Shown here: in pieces, positions 1 through 12,532 of the stretch
Layout: each line of letters opens with the position of its first letter
Numbering within the stretch: position 1 is the first letter of the stretch
Assembly: GCA_033675265.1 (NCBI GenBank)
Contig: JAUJYZ010001074.1
Location: 72,501 to 136,500, forward strand
DNA length: 64,000 nt
Reading direction: 5' to 3'
From: Actinostola sp. cb2023
Taxonomy: Eukaryota; Cnidaria; Anthozoa; Actiniaria; Actinostolidae
Translations under genes and position numbers: made by a program
Notes under the pieces: generated by a model
Seen by the model: only the letters and a program-made list of their open reading frames with translations
What the model was told of the DNA's origin: nothing
Databases searched by the model: none

Positions 1-599
1 GAGATCGAGCCTGCATGTGAATAACTCAGTCCAAAACAGAAAGTGGAAGTCGCGCAGGAATCTGTAAAATCTAGTTTCGTCTTGCCCAGCTGTTTTAAAA
101 CTATCTACAGCTTTATTATAGATCAGTTGAAACATGTTAGTCGGCAGACATGTCTTTACTGATAGGAGCACATTACAGATATGTCATGACGCGCTGTATT
201 CGCTAATTACATTTTAACTCGCCAAGATTTATCATGGGTCACGAACGAGGGACCCCACTTTGAAACACACAATTGAGTACGATGCCGGCCTCCATTAATG
301 TGGTGCTAACATCAAATGGTCAGGGGGTCATTGGACACCTGAAGAATCGACCAATCATATCAAGTATATTGAATTGTTAGCTGCTTAATAATATGACCTA
401 AGCAAATCCTGCAATTCGATTGGCTGAGAAGAGTGGTATTTATTCGTAATAGCGGTATTTCAAGCTCTCGAGAGTGGTATTTCAAAATTGCCATAGCTGG
501 AAAAAAATGGCTGAAAGATTTCCATCGACAATTTAGCAGAAAACGCAAAAAAACAAAAACACAACAAAAAGTACAAAAACATAAATGTATTTGAAAACT
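1..599. other. intergenic, no gene seen
   Basis: AT-rich sequence. I see no credible coding exon, RNA gene or recognisable repeat. The long minus-strand reading frame near 360-626 is an antisense shadow with no family resemblance. Confidence 0.4.
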
Positions 600-1290
600 G
601 GGCATCGAGTAAAGAATTACAAACAAATATTGGAACTTACTGTGCTGAAGACCTGGATAAAACTCTTGCGGTTTTCTTTGCCGAAGTACGTAAAACCGAT
701 GGGAGCGAATACGAGCCAGACAGCCTAAGAGTCATGTTGTCTTCACTTGATAGGCAATTGAAGTATCTACAAAGTCCATACCGCATTGCAAAAGATCGAG
801 AATTCCAGAAATGCAGAGACGTATTGGAGGGAAAAGCCAGAGCTCTTCGACAGCAGGGATATGGGAAGCGACCAAATGCTTCAAAACCTCTCAACGCAGA
901 AGACGAAGAACAATTAACAGTTTCATGAAAACTATGTGCCAAGACGCCGGTGTGAACACAGTTAGAAAAACACTGGTAAAAAAGTTGAAAGCCTCCAATC
1001 AACCAAGGTCTGCAATAATCGGTGTCACTGGCCACACAAACGAACGGTCTCTGATAGATTACAAAGAAGGCGACGAAATTGAGCAGCGTCATATTTCAAA
1101 CATCCTAAGTGATCCAATGTGTCAGCAGATGAGACAACCATTGTCAACTGTATTCCCAGCAAGTTGTGACAATCCAGTAACTCCATCAGTGGCATATTTC
1201 AACAATTTCCATGGATGTCAAGTGACGATCAACTATGGAACTGACGCCTCTGTATCTCAACAGCAAGTCAACATGAAGACCACTGATTGA
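600..1290 (+). pseudogene. Crypton-type tyrosine recombinase remnant
   Basis: A reading frame without an obvious Met runs from about 600 to 930. It looks like the N-terminal DNA-binding half of Crypton/KIAA1958-type (DUF3504) tyrosine recombinases, with motifs such as EYEPDSLRVML and GYGKRPNASKPL. From about 925 a different frame carries the C-terminal end of the catalytic domain: NTVRKTLVKKL, which holds the conserved Arg, then GVTGHTNERSLIDY, which holds the GH and the likely Tyr nucleophile. The central catalytic part between these blocks is absent and the two halves are out of frame, so this is an internally deleted copy. Cryptons move by tyrosine recombination, without DDE chemistry. Family assignment rests on motif memory, not a search. 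Confidence 0.7.
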
Positions 1291-2783
1291 CTTTGTTCCT
1301 TTACAAATATTTGAAAATGCTCTTTATAAGAAGAACTCTTTAGGTTTATAAAAAGGTACTTTCATGATCATGTCAACGAACTTTCGCTCTTGAAAGTTTT
1401 TACAAATTTGTCACGAGACATTTGCATAGTCACATGTTTATTATAACCAATCCGCTTGAGTTTTGAAATAAACAAACGCACGAAACGCCTGATCGAAATT
1501 GCAGAATTTGCTTAGATCATATTTGCTGCGAGCGCAGCGAGCAGCGAAACTAATCTTGACGGAGTTCCTGTGTCATGTGTGGTCGTGTGGGATCTGGGCA
1601 CTTATGTGGATGCGGCGAGAGTCGAGACTGCATTTCACGGAGTTTGTGGATGGTTGGAGATGATTTTGTGAGCCACGGTACTTTTGATCAGCGCACACTC
1701 ACAACACGTTCAATCGATTTTAATATTGAGTATCGTTTATTTTTCGCTGATTCAAGCCAGGAAAGTGTTCGCAGTTTTCTACAAATCCATGATGTCAAAT
1801 ACAACTTTATTCATTGCTGGAAGCATTCATCGGGGTCATGAACAATTTAGTGACATTTCAAGGGAAAGACCATGTTCTTTTATGAGTTTTCAGCGCTGTT
1901 ATGGTTGTGTGCTCAGTCACCTCCAGTTCCACAATGAAGTACTTAAGTTACTTCTACAGTCGATCAGAGTTGACCGAAGGAGACAGCATGTACTTGAATG
2001 CTTTTGAAAGACACAGTTAGTATCCCAGATGCTGTCGCTGACCTATCTACCTGATCGAGCTCGTTGGTCTTCGTCAAACCAATCATGCCATTGCCATTGA
2101 GGCAACTACTGAATCAAATTATACGATCCATCCTGATGTACTTTTATCTTCTACAAGTGTGCTATGAGGCTTCGACATCTTTCCTGATATCTGGCCAGTA
2201 ACATTGTATATAATATACACAAACACAATTCTCTATTTCATTGAATCCATATTTGTATTAATTACTGCATATCCGATTAGAGTACAAACTATTACACGTG
2301 TGCAACATAAATAGTGCAAAGTATTGCATGCTTTTAGTGCTGGTACATGTCTATAGCTGTCTGTCTATGACCAGATTATTATAGTGTTAGCATTTGTATT
2401 AAGCAACACCAATTAATAGAGACATGGAATGGAACAATGTGACCGGGATGGGAATGAGAATCAATGGAGATGTGGGATGGGAACAATGGGACAAGGGTGG
2501 GAATGAGAATCAGTAGATATATGGGAGGGAAATAGGTTTCTTGTAAGCTAGAACACATGACACAGTAATAAAGTTATTACTATTATTATACCGCATTTTT
2601 ATTATTTTATTTTACCACTAATGCACCTGGCTGACAAGGGACAGCCACATGTATGCATTGAAAGCTACATTTCACATACATGTATGCATTGAAAGCTACA
2701 TTTCACTTTTATGTGTTACCATGTACGGCAGTGCACAACTCGCAGCACTTCACTTTCTACCAGAAACTACTAGTATTAACAAT
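1291..2783. other. intergenic, minor direct repeats
   Basis: No gene is supported. A roughly 30-bp unit with the core TGCATTGAAAGCTACATT occurs twice at about 2,652-2,705. A purine-rich imperfect repeat (GGGATGGGAATGAGAATC type) lies at about 2,445-2,525. Open frames near 1,575-2,007 overlap each other in different frames and show no domain. Confidence 0.4.
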
Positions 2784-3404
2784 TAATAGCATGGTTTGTA
2801 CGTGATATTTGGGAAAAATACCACTCGTGATATTTCAAAATTGTCACAAATTTCACTCGCCGGAGGCTCGTGAAATTTTGTTAACAAAGTGTATATGACA
2901 CGAATTTTTTTCTTTTGAAAATCGATTACATATGAAGTGAATAGTGGGATGGTTCAGTATTTTGTGATTTGAGCTTCGCATTGGCGAGTTATAAAGGATT
3001 GAAATCGTGATATGCTAATTCGGTGACGTCAGAGTGGGTTTTACCGTAACTTATTTATACTTTTCCAAGCAGCACTCTTTTCTGAAATAGAAAAACAAAA
3101 TTAACATCATGTATATCAATTGTAGAACACTTTTTGCCAGATTAAAAAATGTCAATAGTTTGCACGATGGCACTTTTGTATAATAAATTAAACCCACTCT
3201 GACGTCACCGAATTAACATATCACGATTTCAATCCTTTATAACTCGCCAATGCGAAGTTCAAATCACAAAATACTGAACCATCCCACTATTCACTTCATA
3301 TGTAATCGATTTTCAAAAAACAAATTTCGTGTCATATTCACTTTAACAATTTTGAAATATCACTCGTGGTATTTATCCCAAATATCACTACAAACCATCC
3401 TATT
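2784..3404. mobile_element. foldback element, family A, copy 1
   Basis: Two long arms (about 2,784-3,060 and 3,185-3,404) are imperfect inverted copies of each other. Termini read TAGCATGGTTTGTA and, as reverse complement, TAGGATGGTTTGTA. Both arms contain GACGTCA and a TTCAGTATTTTGTG block, and a short unique loop lies between them. There is no coding capacity. A second, diverged copy lies at 50,091-50,558, which shows this is a dispersed family and not a chance hairpin. It is probably a non-autonomous DNA transposon. Confidence 0.8.
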
Positions 3405-3559
3405 ACCTATACTAATTTTATCTTCCTAATAATAATAATAATAAACAAACTTTACCGAAAACAACACCTCAGTGTGCCTTAAAAGTGTCAGTGCCAATGT
3501 AGTGGATTATATCAATAAGATGCGCTCAAACATTCAACCACCACAGTCGCCAAGAAGGC

Positions 3560-4119
3560 GTTGAAAAGTGGAATTTAACGGACACCAGTCATGTAGGGAC
3601 GGCGCGGATGGTCATCCGAGATTCCAAGAATCGAAAGAAGTATTCTGTTGAAATCACGTAGTAGACTATACCCCCACTCCTTAGAGTAGGAGCGGTGCAA
3701 CAAATGAAGCTCATCACTGTTAGCGATGACATTATCAGCGCGACATCCACCCCTCCCATGCAGGAACAAGCACAAGGTGAACCATATAACCACGGCGGAG
3801 GCAATCGTCGAAAAGTACAGTGATGTATTCAATCGCAAGCTGGAAACTCTTCCTGGGATGATCCACTTAGCTACAGAAGAAGACGCGAAGCCCATCAACG
3901 CCAACGCGTAGAGTCGGCCTACTGCACTGAAGGAACAGCTGAAAGAATAATTAGAGCTGGAGAACTACGTGGAATTAGGAGTTTTAGTCCCAGTGGAGGA
4001 AGCAACGCCGTGGGTGAGCAGTCTAGCAATCGTGAGAAAGAAGTCAGGAGCTCTCAGGGTATGCATCGACCCACGACCGTTAAACCAGTTGGTACTTGTA
4101 TCCGCTGATCCATTTTGTA
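3560..4119 (+). pseudogene. Ty3/Gypsy pol fragment (protease end to RT start)
   Basis: The sequence encodes, with breaks, a stretch typical of Gypsy Pol. A protease-linker segment (PLLRVGAVQQMKLITV) is followed by VEKYSDVF and LPGMIHL, the usual lead-in to RT, then LGVLVPVEEATPWVSSLAIV and KKSGALRVCIDPRPLNQ, which is RT motif 1-2. In-frame stops at 3,909-3,911 (TAG) and about 3,946 (TAA) kill it, and the copy ends before the YxDD catalytic box. No LTRs or gag are visible nearby. It is a dead fragment. A (TTA)n/(TAG)n microsatellite abuts its right end. Confidence 0.85.
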
Positions 4120-4129
4120 GGATAAATAA

Positions 4130-4311
<182 letters not shown>

Positions 4312-4317
4312 CAGTAT

Positions 4318-6598
4318 GACAGAGCAAGTCAGAGAAGTTAATAAGAAACTGAAGAAGTTTTGTAATCAACATGGATGGTCTCTTATACAACACACGAATA
4401 TTGGCTCAAAAGACCTTAACAACAGTGGATTACATTTAAATGAGACAGGTAACACAAAAATTAGCAATAACTTTGTAGAATTTTTAGATGGCTGTTCCAG
4501 CACTTGATTAATTATTAGAAACCCCAGCAGGGAACCCTCATCCCATAATCTGGCTCATCCAAATAAACAAGGAGATTCTACTCCTAAGATAAATATAAAT
4601 AGCCCACTTTGCTCCAATAAGATACCAACCCTTGATATTTCTAATCATAGAGGGTTTAAAATAGCTGCAATCAACATAGTAAGTTTATATAAACACATTG
4701 ACCAGCTGAGAGTATACATGCTTTCTCAACCGTTTGATATCCTGGCATGGCAATTAATGAGTCACGCCTTGACCATACTATCTCAAATGGTGAGGTAAAT
4801 ATTCCAGGATATGTAATTGAAAGGAGAGATAGAAACAGATCTGGAGGTGGTGTGGCTCTCCTGATCAGAAATACGCTCAATTATAAAGTTCTTTCAAATC
4901 TCCCAGATGATGATCTTGAGTTTATTGGTATCCAGGTGATCAAACCAAAGACTAAACCCTTTATCGTAGGAACATGGTACAGACCACCTGGTACAAATAT
5001 TGAGATCTTTAATAAATTTGATTCATTGCTGGATAAGATAGAAAATTATAATATGGAAGTTAACATAATAGGAGATTTGAACTGTGACCTTGGTGCATCT
5101 CCACTTGATCATAAAGCTACAATGCTTCTAAATATCTGCAGTATGTATCAATACGACCAACTAATCAAACACCCTACACGTATTACCCAGAATACTTCAT
5201 CTACTATTGATTTATTTCTAACAAATAATCCAGCAAAATTCTCATATTCTGGTGTTTGTGATATTGGTTTGAGTGATCACTGCCTTATCTATGCTATAAG
5301 AAAAACCATTATCCCTAAGTCAAATCCAAAAATTGTTATCAGCAGATGTTTTAAAAAATTCGATCCTTTTGGATTTAGAAATGAATTGTATATGATTCCA
5401 TGGCATAAAATTAAGACTGAAAGGGATCCAAATAAAGCCTGGGACCTATGGTACCAGATGTTTCTCTCTATAGCTGATAAACATGCTCCATTAAAGAAAA
5501 GAAGAGTTAAGGGTTCCAATTGCTCGTGGATCACTCCTGATCTCAAAAAACAAATGTTTGAGAGGGATAGACTCAAAAAAATTGCCTCAAAATCCTCTTC
5601 ACAGACGAACTGGGCAAACTATACTTATACTAAAAACCAAGTAAACTACGCCATAAAAAGAGCAAAAATAGATCATTATAACTCCTATTTCATGCAAAAT
5701 AAGAGTGACATTAGGAAGACCTGGAAAGGCATAAACAAACTAATGGGGAATAACTCCAAAACTACAGGGGTTAATAAACTTGAGGTGGAAGGTTGTACCT
5801 ATACCACCCCTGAAGACATTTCAGACACCTTAAACAAACACTTCTCGAATATTGGGCCATCTCTGGCATCAGAAATCCCAGATGTGCATTCTAAGTTTAC
5901 CGATTATATTACTCCAACTGAACATACCTTCCATCTTAAACCCACAACACCCGATGAAATTCTGAGCATACTAAAATCAATGTCAACAAACAAAGCCACT
6001 GGATTAGATAATATATCACCCCGCCTCTTGAAAGAGGCAGCACCTGTCATTGTAACTTCTTTCTTCTTTAACATTTATAATAAATCTATCAATTTCAACT
6101 GGTATCTTCCCAGATAAGTGGAAATATGCCAAGGTTTATCCTATTTTTAAAGATGATATTAAGACATATCCAAATAACTATAGACCAATCTCAGTTCTAC
6201 CTGTTGTGAGCAAATTAATTGAAAGAATTGTTTTTAATCAACTTTATGCATATTTAAATCTACACAACTTATTGACTGAGTCGCAGTCAGGTTTTAGACC
6301 AATGTATAGCACTGAAACAACCTTACTCGAAACTACAAATGAATGGCTTAGGAATATAGATAACAACAAACTTAATGGCGTAATTTTCCTGGACCTCAAG
6401 AAAGCTTTTGATACTATGAATCATTCTATTCTGCTACAAAAGCTCATATCATATGGGGTTACCTCTACAACCCTAGATTGGTTCAATTCCTATCTTGATG
6501 AACGTAAACAGAAAACTATAATTGATGGAGTTATGTCAGACTTTTCTACTCTTACATGTGGAATCCCCCAAGGATCAATATTAGGCCCGTTATTATAT
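4318..6598 (+). mobile_element. CR1/L2-like LINE, 5' part (broken)
   Basis: The first segment (about 4,320-4,507) resembles the end of an ORF1-type product, with GLHLNETGNTKISNNF. From about 4,652 an apurinic-like endonuclease follows: GFKIAAINIVSLYKH, NESRLD, GGGVALLI, GTWYRPPG, IGDLNCDL, STIDLFLTN and SDHCLIYA. Reverse transcriptase then begins with NKATGLDNISPRLLK, DKWKYAKVYPIFK, NYRPISVLPVVSKL, ESQSGFRP, FLDLKKAFDTMNHS and GIPQGSILGPLLY. Frameshifts sit near 4,745 and 6,100, so the copy is dead. The RT stops exactly after GPLLY at 6,598, before the catalytic YADD, and resumes at about 15,613. Confidence 0.9.
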
Positions 6599-7085
6599 AG
6601 GGCCCGCGCGCTTCGAAAAACAGCACCCTAAAGTGTCGCCGAATTTTCGTTGGACGGGAGCTATTTTTCGGGAGGCTGGTGACTAGTTTACGATGTTCGT
6701 CGGGTGTTCGTTTTGTCGCCTCGTAAAATATTCGTGTCTTACCGAAAGAGCAATCGGTTGGCGGGAAATTATCGACATTGGAAACAGCTTTGCAGAGATA
6801 CCAAACATGGCGGGATTTGCTTCTCGGTTGCGAACCTGTGTTCCCGTCAAATGCTTCATATTTCGCTTTTCTGTCATTTTCTCTTTGAGCACATATTTTG
6901 AGGCTTGGTAAATTTTCGCCATGTCTACTTTTTATTTGCTTTAATTGTCTTATTTTCGCTGTTTAATGTCCAAACTACAACTCTATCGTTTCTGATTTCC
7001 TGATTTGAGCTTTGTTTTTTTTGTGCGAACACTCGCAATTTGTGTCAAAACTGGTCAAGACTGAAATACATCGAAGACGTGAAAC

Positions 7086-10069
7086 ATGCCACGCTACAGA
7101 GTGGATCTACACAGAAAGCATGAGAAGGAAAACAGTGACAAGCAGATGGAACTTAACAGGACGATTCAAGAGTTGGACATTGAAATCAAGGAGAAAGAAC
7201 TGGTATTGAAGGCTAAACAAGTCAAATTAAGGAGATTAGATAGTAAGGTATGAGTTAGCAAAAAGCAATTACAGCAATATAATACGTCTATAAACTTATG
7301 ACAGTTATGTTTACATGCAGTCAAACCAACTCATGCGCGAATTCCTTCGCGCGAAAATTAGCGGTACAATTGATATTAATTCAGATTGTATTTTCCGTTT
7401 CATAGCTTAATTCAGTCTGGTAATTGTCAAAACATTTCAATTCAATTTTAGACGGAAAGCAATATGAGCCTGGGGGCCGGCCGGGACTCCCATATATAAA
7501 GTGGTTAGGATTCTCGTCGTACCTTTTAGGGCAGTTCAGATTTGCGATTTGGTACCTCTTCTTTATAGGGTTTCACAAATCTAAAAGGACCACAAGAGAC
7601 TATTAAAGCCAGTACCTTTTGTTACCATGCCCACCTGGGCAAGAATCAGGTACCTTTTAGGGGTCATTTTCAAAATTTCCGACGAGCATCCCAACCACTA
7701 ATTATATTTATACTATAAACTATATATGGGAGTCACCCCCCCCCCCCCCCCCCCTCCCCCCCCTGCCATCCCTTCCCCCTGGAAATATGAGCTGCAAGAT
7801 GACTTTAAAATGATACGTAATGATACGTACTATAGTATGTGCTTAACTGAAACAGCTACTATGTTTTATCTATAATTTCAAATAGATTGGAGAGGTAGTC
7901 AGGAATGTTGAGGAGTTAGAGGAGATAGGAAGGGAGTTAGGTGACAGTGGTACAGGAAGACAAGAAGACAGATTGAAGAAGAGTAAAGCTGCAACTGATT
8001 TTGTAGATAGCAGAGTAACTTTGGGGGACACAGTGGGCAGGAAGAGAAGAAGAGAGACCTTTGAGGCAGCAAGCAGAATACATGGTGGGACAAAGAGGGC
8101 AGCTACAGTTGGGCTGGTCGATACTATTTTAAACCGCTGCAGTTCCAAGCTATTAACAGAGATGCTGATTTCAAGTAAAAAGGCAAAACAGATAGCGCCT
8201 AAGCTTTACAAATCTGATCTAAAAAAGTATGAGAGCTCCAATGAAAATATGTGTAGAAGTGTACAGGTGTATTATAATGGGGGGGTAATGGGTAAACGAA
8301 AGTACCGTAAACTATACAGAGATAGTGCATACAAGGTTAATGGTAAGAAGTTGCAGACAACACGTATATCAATTGCTGATTGTCCTGTCCCTAGACTTGT
8401 TTCATACAATAAGCTTATGCCTTTCATCAAGTCTATTCCAATTGGTACCTTGTACAGTGTTCAAGATACATTGTGTGAGGGAATGACTGACATGAAGGTA
8501 AGTGGTTGCTACCGTAGCTTAAGAGAAACATTAATAAATTTGGCCAAATTTTATCTAAGCAAAAGCAGCGGTTATGATCTCTTGTGGTTTGAAGACACTA
8601 ACACTTTCTTTGTTGCTTTAGGTGGGGATGGTGCGCCATTCGGGAAGGACGACACTGCATGTTCATGGCTCGTCAGTTTACTTAATATTGGCCGTGGAGT
8701 ACTCAGCAGCAATGAGAATTTTTTAATTTTTGGAGCAAACTGCTCTGAAAGCTCACTCGCTGTACAAAGATTTATAATGTTTTTACTTAACGAAATCCAA
8801 TCTATTGAACAAGAAACTTTCCCTGTTGTTGTTAATGAACAAATTATAAATGTCAGGTTTAAAATATGTGAACTGCCAAATGATATGAAAATGCTTGCTT
8901 TTTTAGGGGGGGAATTAAATAACAGTGCAAAGTTCTTTTCTTCTTTTGCAGATGTGTCAACAGAAAATGCAATGTGTCTCACTGGTACATTTGGAAGAGA
9001 AGAAAAGAACTTGTGGAAGCCATGGAATTATCAGCACCGCATTAAAGTTGTTCAAAAGGTTGAAGCTGCCAAAAAAGATTTTGGCAAAAAAAATCTGAGC
9101 ATAAAAACCAAACGACAGAAAATAACAAGTTTAATTTCCAGCTTGAAAAGCCGCCAAGAATTTAAGCCTCCTGTGGGAAAGTTAATTGACCAAGCTCATG
9201 TCGAACCCCTTCACTTGAAAAATAATGCATGTGCTCTTGTACATAAATATTTTCTTTATGAAGTTATTAAAGTATCTGCCATTTCAAGTGATCATATTTC
9301 TTTTTTGCAGCTGTCATCTGATAATCCCCTTACTAAGTATGTTCATGCTCTGAAGTCCAAATGCTGTTTGTCTAGGTTGGCCAAGAAGGTGGTAAAACAT
9401 TTCAATGAAGCAGGACCCGATGCTAAAAGTTTTGATTATCGTTTTACCGGTAAAGACTCGAGGCAATTTCTAAAGAATTTTATGTACCTAATTGATGTTG
9501 TAGAGCCTGTCTTAAAGGTTGGTACAAAGTCCAAGTTTCAATTCCATGTTCTCGCTTATCTTGCTTTGACCTTGCGTAATTGTGTGTCACTCTTTAATCG
9601 TTTAACTATTTCAGATGAACAGGTGAATGAGCTTGGTCGTTTATGTAGAATTTTCTTTAAATTAAATATTTCTTTTTTTTCTTCAAATCCCACAGTGTGG
9701 ACACTAGGCAATGTTGTGCCTGTTCACACCAAGGAAATGAGAGGTAAGTATGGGATGGGGTTGGGTCTTAATTCTATGGAGGGGAGGGAATCCAAACATG
9801 TTTCTATTGCTAGATACTGCAATAACACTACTTATCACTCAAGATGGCAACAGATTTTTATGCATGAGTACGTCTCTCTGATTTGGCTACGTGAGCGGGG
9901 GTACAATTTGACAAAGCCTGTGACCTCCAGTGGACTAACTTATATTCCCAAGCGTGCGACCGATGATGATAACTTCTGTGGCTGTGGACTTAATAAGTCA
10001 TTAACATTGTCCTTGTGTAAGTATTGCTCCCATCCATTTAGGGAGAAAATTATATCTACTATCTGTTAA
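7086..10069 (+). CDS. putative DDE-type transposase, 781 residues, two exons
   Basis: Exon 1 is 7,086-7,247 (54 codons, ATG then MPRYRVDLHRKHEKEN), ending AAG/GTATGAG. Exon 2 is 7,886-10,069 after an AATAG acceptor, and phase 0 fits exactly. Residues 15-80 are charged and heptad-like (probable coiled coil). Residues 84-160 are basic. Candidate acidic residues are D302 in GGDGAPFGKDD, D489 in KLIDQAHVEPLHLKNN, and E686/E689 in NSMEGRESKHV. Four cysteines (C752, C754, C765, C768) make a likely C-terminal zinc knuckle. I recall similar GGDGAPF and NSMEGRE proteins as multi-copy in cnidarian genomes but cannot name an established superfamily. The order D, D(H), E recalls RNase H-fold transposases of the Transib/RAG1 or CMC type. 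The frame is open throughout, so the copy may be recent. A MITE occupies the intron. Confidence 0.6.
7483..7736. mobile_element. GACGAGCATCCC-family MITE, in the transposase intron
   Basis: Outer ends are inverted: GGGACTCCCATATATA on the left and TATATATGGGAGTC on the right. Inside lie GTACCTTTTAGGG and CCGACGAGCATCCC. It falls wholly within the 7,248-7,885 intron. Relatives lie at 13,477-14,461 and 39,497-39,790. Confidence 0.75.
7738..7772. repeat. poly-C tract
   Basis: A nearly pure C run directly abuts the MITE right end. Length is likely unstable or assembly-dependent. Confidence 0.85.
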
Positions 10070-10219
10070 TACATGTAATTATTATTTTATTAAATCCTTT
10101 TTAAAATAAGTGAAATCGGTGCTACATGTATAAAAATATTTGTTGATCTGTTTATCAATATTTATTTTCTCTTCTTTATATACCTCTTTCTCAAGTTTAT
10201 TATTATTACATTGTCTACA

Positions 10220-10755
10220 TCTATTTATAAATACAGTTATCTATTTATCATCTATTTATCTATTTATAAATGCAGTTATCTATTTATCATCTATTTATCT
10301 ATTTATAATCTATTTATTTATTTATAAATGCAGTTATCTATTTATCATCTATTTATCTATTTATAAATGCAGTTATCTATTTATCATCTATTTATCTATT
10401 TATAAATGCAGTTATCTATTTATCATCTATTTATCTATTTATATAATCTATTTATTTATTTATAATCTATTTATCTATTTATAAATGCAGTTATCTATTT
10501 ATCATCTATTTATCTATTTATAAATGCAGTTATCTATTTATCATCTATTTATCTATTTATTTATTTATAAATGCAGTTATCTATTTATCATCTATTTATA
10601 AATGCAGTTATCTATTTATATCTATTTATCATCTATTTATCTATTTATAAATGCAGTTATCTATTTATCATCTATTTATAAATACAGTTATCTATTTATA
10701 ATATATTTATCTATTTATAAATGCAGTTATCTATTTATCATCTATTTATTTAAAT
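10220..10755. repeat. minisatellite after the transposase stop
   Basis: About a dozen imperfect copies of a unit built from ATAAATGCAG and TTATCTATTTATCATC (roughly 35-45 bp, with TCTATTTA sub-repeats) start about 150 bp after the transposase stop codon. Leu/Ile/Tyr-rich reading frames here are by-products. Confidence 0.9.
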
Positions 10756-12070
10756 TACATGCTAATGACATATACCATAAATGCACTTCTGTACTATAGT
10801 AGGTATTTTAATGATGGCAAGCTCTCAGAAGATGACCCTTGATTTTATTCCTGCCACTCTAAATTGAAATACATCAGGTAGTATCAAGATAAAATTGGAT
10901 GAATTATTTAAATTACTATATAATACTTTGGGTGTCTTGCTTGGACTTTTTTCCTTTTAGTTATTGCAATGAACAGGTGTTTGCTACAGTTAAACCTCAA
11001 AATATGACTCATTACTTGTGAAAGGCATAACTTGTGTATAGTTACAATTCTAAGGTGACTGTTGTTTGAAATTATGATAACAGTGTATTGACAGGAGTGT
11101 TCTTTATAAATTTAAGTCTGGCTGTATTTTCTTCTTATATTGGACAATGGCAATTGATATAGGTGTAAGATGCACAGTTTTATTGTTTGTATTCTATATA
11201 TAAATATTGATTTATTTCAATCATATTCTTCAATAATTCATGAGGAAAACACAATAGAAATGATAAGTTTAGCAGAGCTTATAATCCATATGCATCAATA
11301 AACAATAATAAAAAAACTTATTTTACCAAGGTGTGATATATTCACTGATTTCCCCTAACTACATGCAGTCAACTCTCTCTCTGTGGACCAAGTAACGTTG
11401 CACCATTCTCAATAAAAATACCAAGTACATATTCAAGTTTCTCATATTAATCTGTTCAACTTAAGCCATTTAGATAGAGCTGACTGTACATTTCATTGGA
11501 GCTCTCATGTGTTTTTCTATCCCCACAAAAATACACTACACTGTACATGTATGTTTTATAACTACCGGTACAAAGTTAGATTTGTCACCGAAACTCAAAT
11601 ACATGTAATTTTGTGGCATGTACCAAAAGAATTGTCTGCAAATTCAAATTACCATAAGTTTGATGCAATGCATGTACGGTATATGTAGTTGTCTATATCA
11701 AGTTCAAAGCATAATGTGGATAACATGTTTTCAAAATATCAAAATTCACAATATTATGTCTAAATTATTTAAATGTAAATTACCTTTCAAGTTCAAATAT
11801 GAACTTTATTTATTTATTTATTATACTATAGATTGCATGCATGTACAATATATCCATGTATTGTAAATAGTACTAAATAGTGCAATGTTTTCCATCTGCT
11901 TTTTAGTACTTATAAATATATCTGTCAAGTGCAAAACAATATTATTATTTATATATTCAAATTCAAAGAATTATTAAGTTATACAATGCACATTCAGATA
12001 CAGTTCAAAGATGAACAATATTTATTTCATATATCTACAAGTTCAAAGAGCATATAAGTGCAAACAATAT
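10756..12070. other. AT-rich interior of the insertion, no gene
   Basis: No coding exon is supported. From about 11,700 onward decayed copies of a unit with GTTCAAAGATGAAC, TATTTATTTCATAT and ACAAGTTCAAAGAG recur at about 11,990-12,060, 12,790-12,870, 12,960-13,010 and 13,160-13,200. This suggests an old tandem array broken up by the MITEs listed next. Confidence 0.5.
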
Positions 12071-12203
12071 AGAGTGATTTTCCTCAAACCATGAAAGAAT
12101 TAGTGTATAATAGTCAAATAGACACAAAAGAAAACAATGGAATTACAGTCTAGTAATGTCTATTTGTCTACTAACTATTTCACGGTCCGAAGAAAATCAC
12201 ACT
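12071..12203. mobile_element. AGAGTG-ended MITE 1
   Basis: Terminal inverted repeats of about 26 bp begin AGAGTGATTTTCCTC on the left and AGTGTGATTTTCTTC on the reverse-complemented right. The centre holds ACAAAAGAAAACAATGG. The TATA context suggests TA target duplications, as in Tc1/mariner-derived MITEs. Confidence 0.75.
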
Positions 12204-12310
12204 AACCATGGAATAGTACTACTAAATAGTGTTACCTCTATTGTTTTCTATTGTTTCTTCAGTGCTATGCAGTACTGTTTCACACTGATATATATTGTTT
12301 GTACTCTAAT

Positions 12311-12453
12311 AGAGTGATTCCAATAAACCTGGGCACTACTAATTAGCTGTCAGTGTTTATTAGATGCAAAGAAACAAAAGAAAACAAAAGAGTGAGTGTC
12401 CAATAGTGTGTATTGCTGTAGTTATTAATGCCCAGGTTTATTGGAATCATTCT
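12311..12453. mobile_element. AGAGTG-ended MITE 2
   Basis: Terminal inverted repeats are AGAGTGATTCCAATAAACC and its mirror (right end GGTTTATTGGAATCATTCT). The centre again holds AACAAAAGAAAACAAAAG. The terminal hexamer and central motif match MITE 1, while the rest of the repeat differs. Confidence 0.8.
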
Positions 12454-12532
12454 ATATTGTACAGTGTACCTACCTGTACATGTAAATACATGTAAGCCTT
12501 CAAGTGCACAAATGAATATTTATTTCATATAT

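Noticed and set aside
7086..10069. Calling the putative transposase RAG1 or Transib
   Set aside because: The order of acidic motifs and the convergent partner gene are suggestive, but spacing (187 and 200 residues) and surrounding motifs differ from RAG1, and no RAG2-like kelch repeats are seen in the partner.
10140..10799. Ile/Tyr-rich membrane protein frames
   Set aside because: They translate a minisatellite and change frame with each unit.
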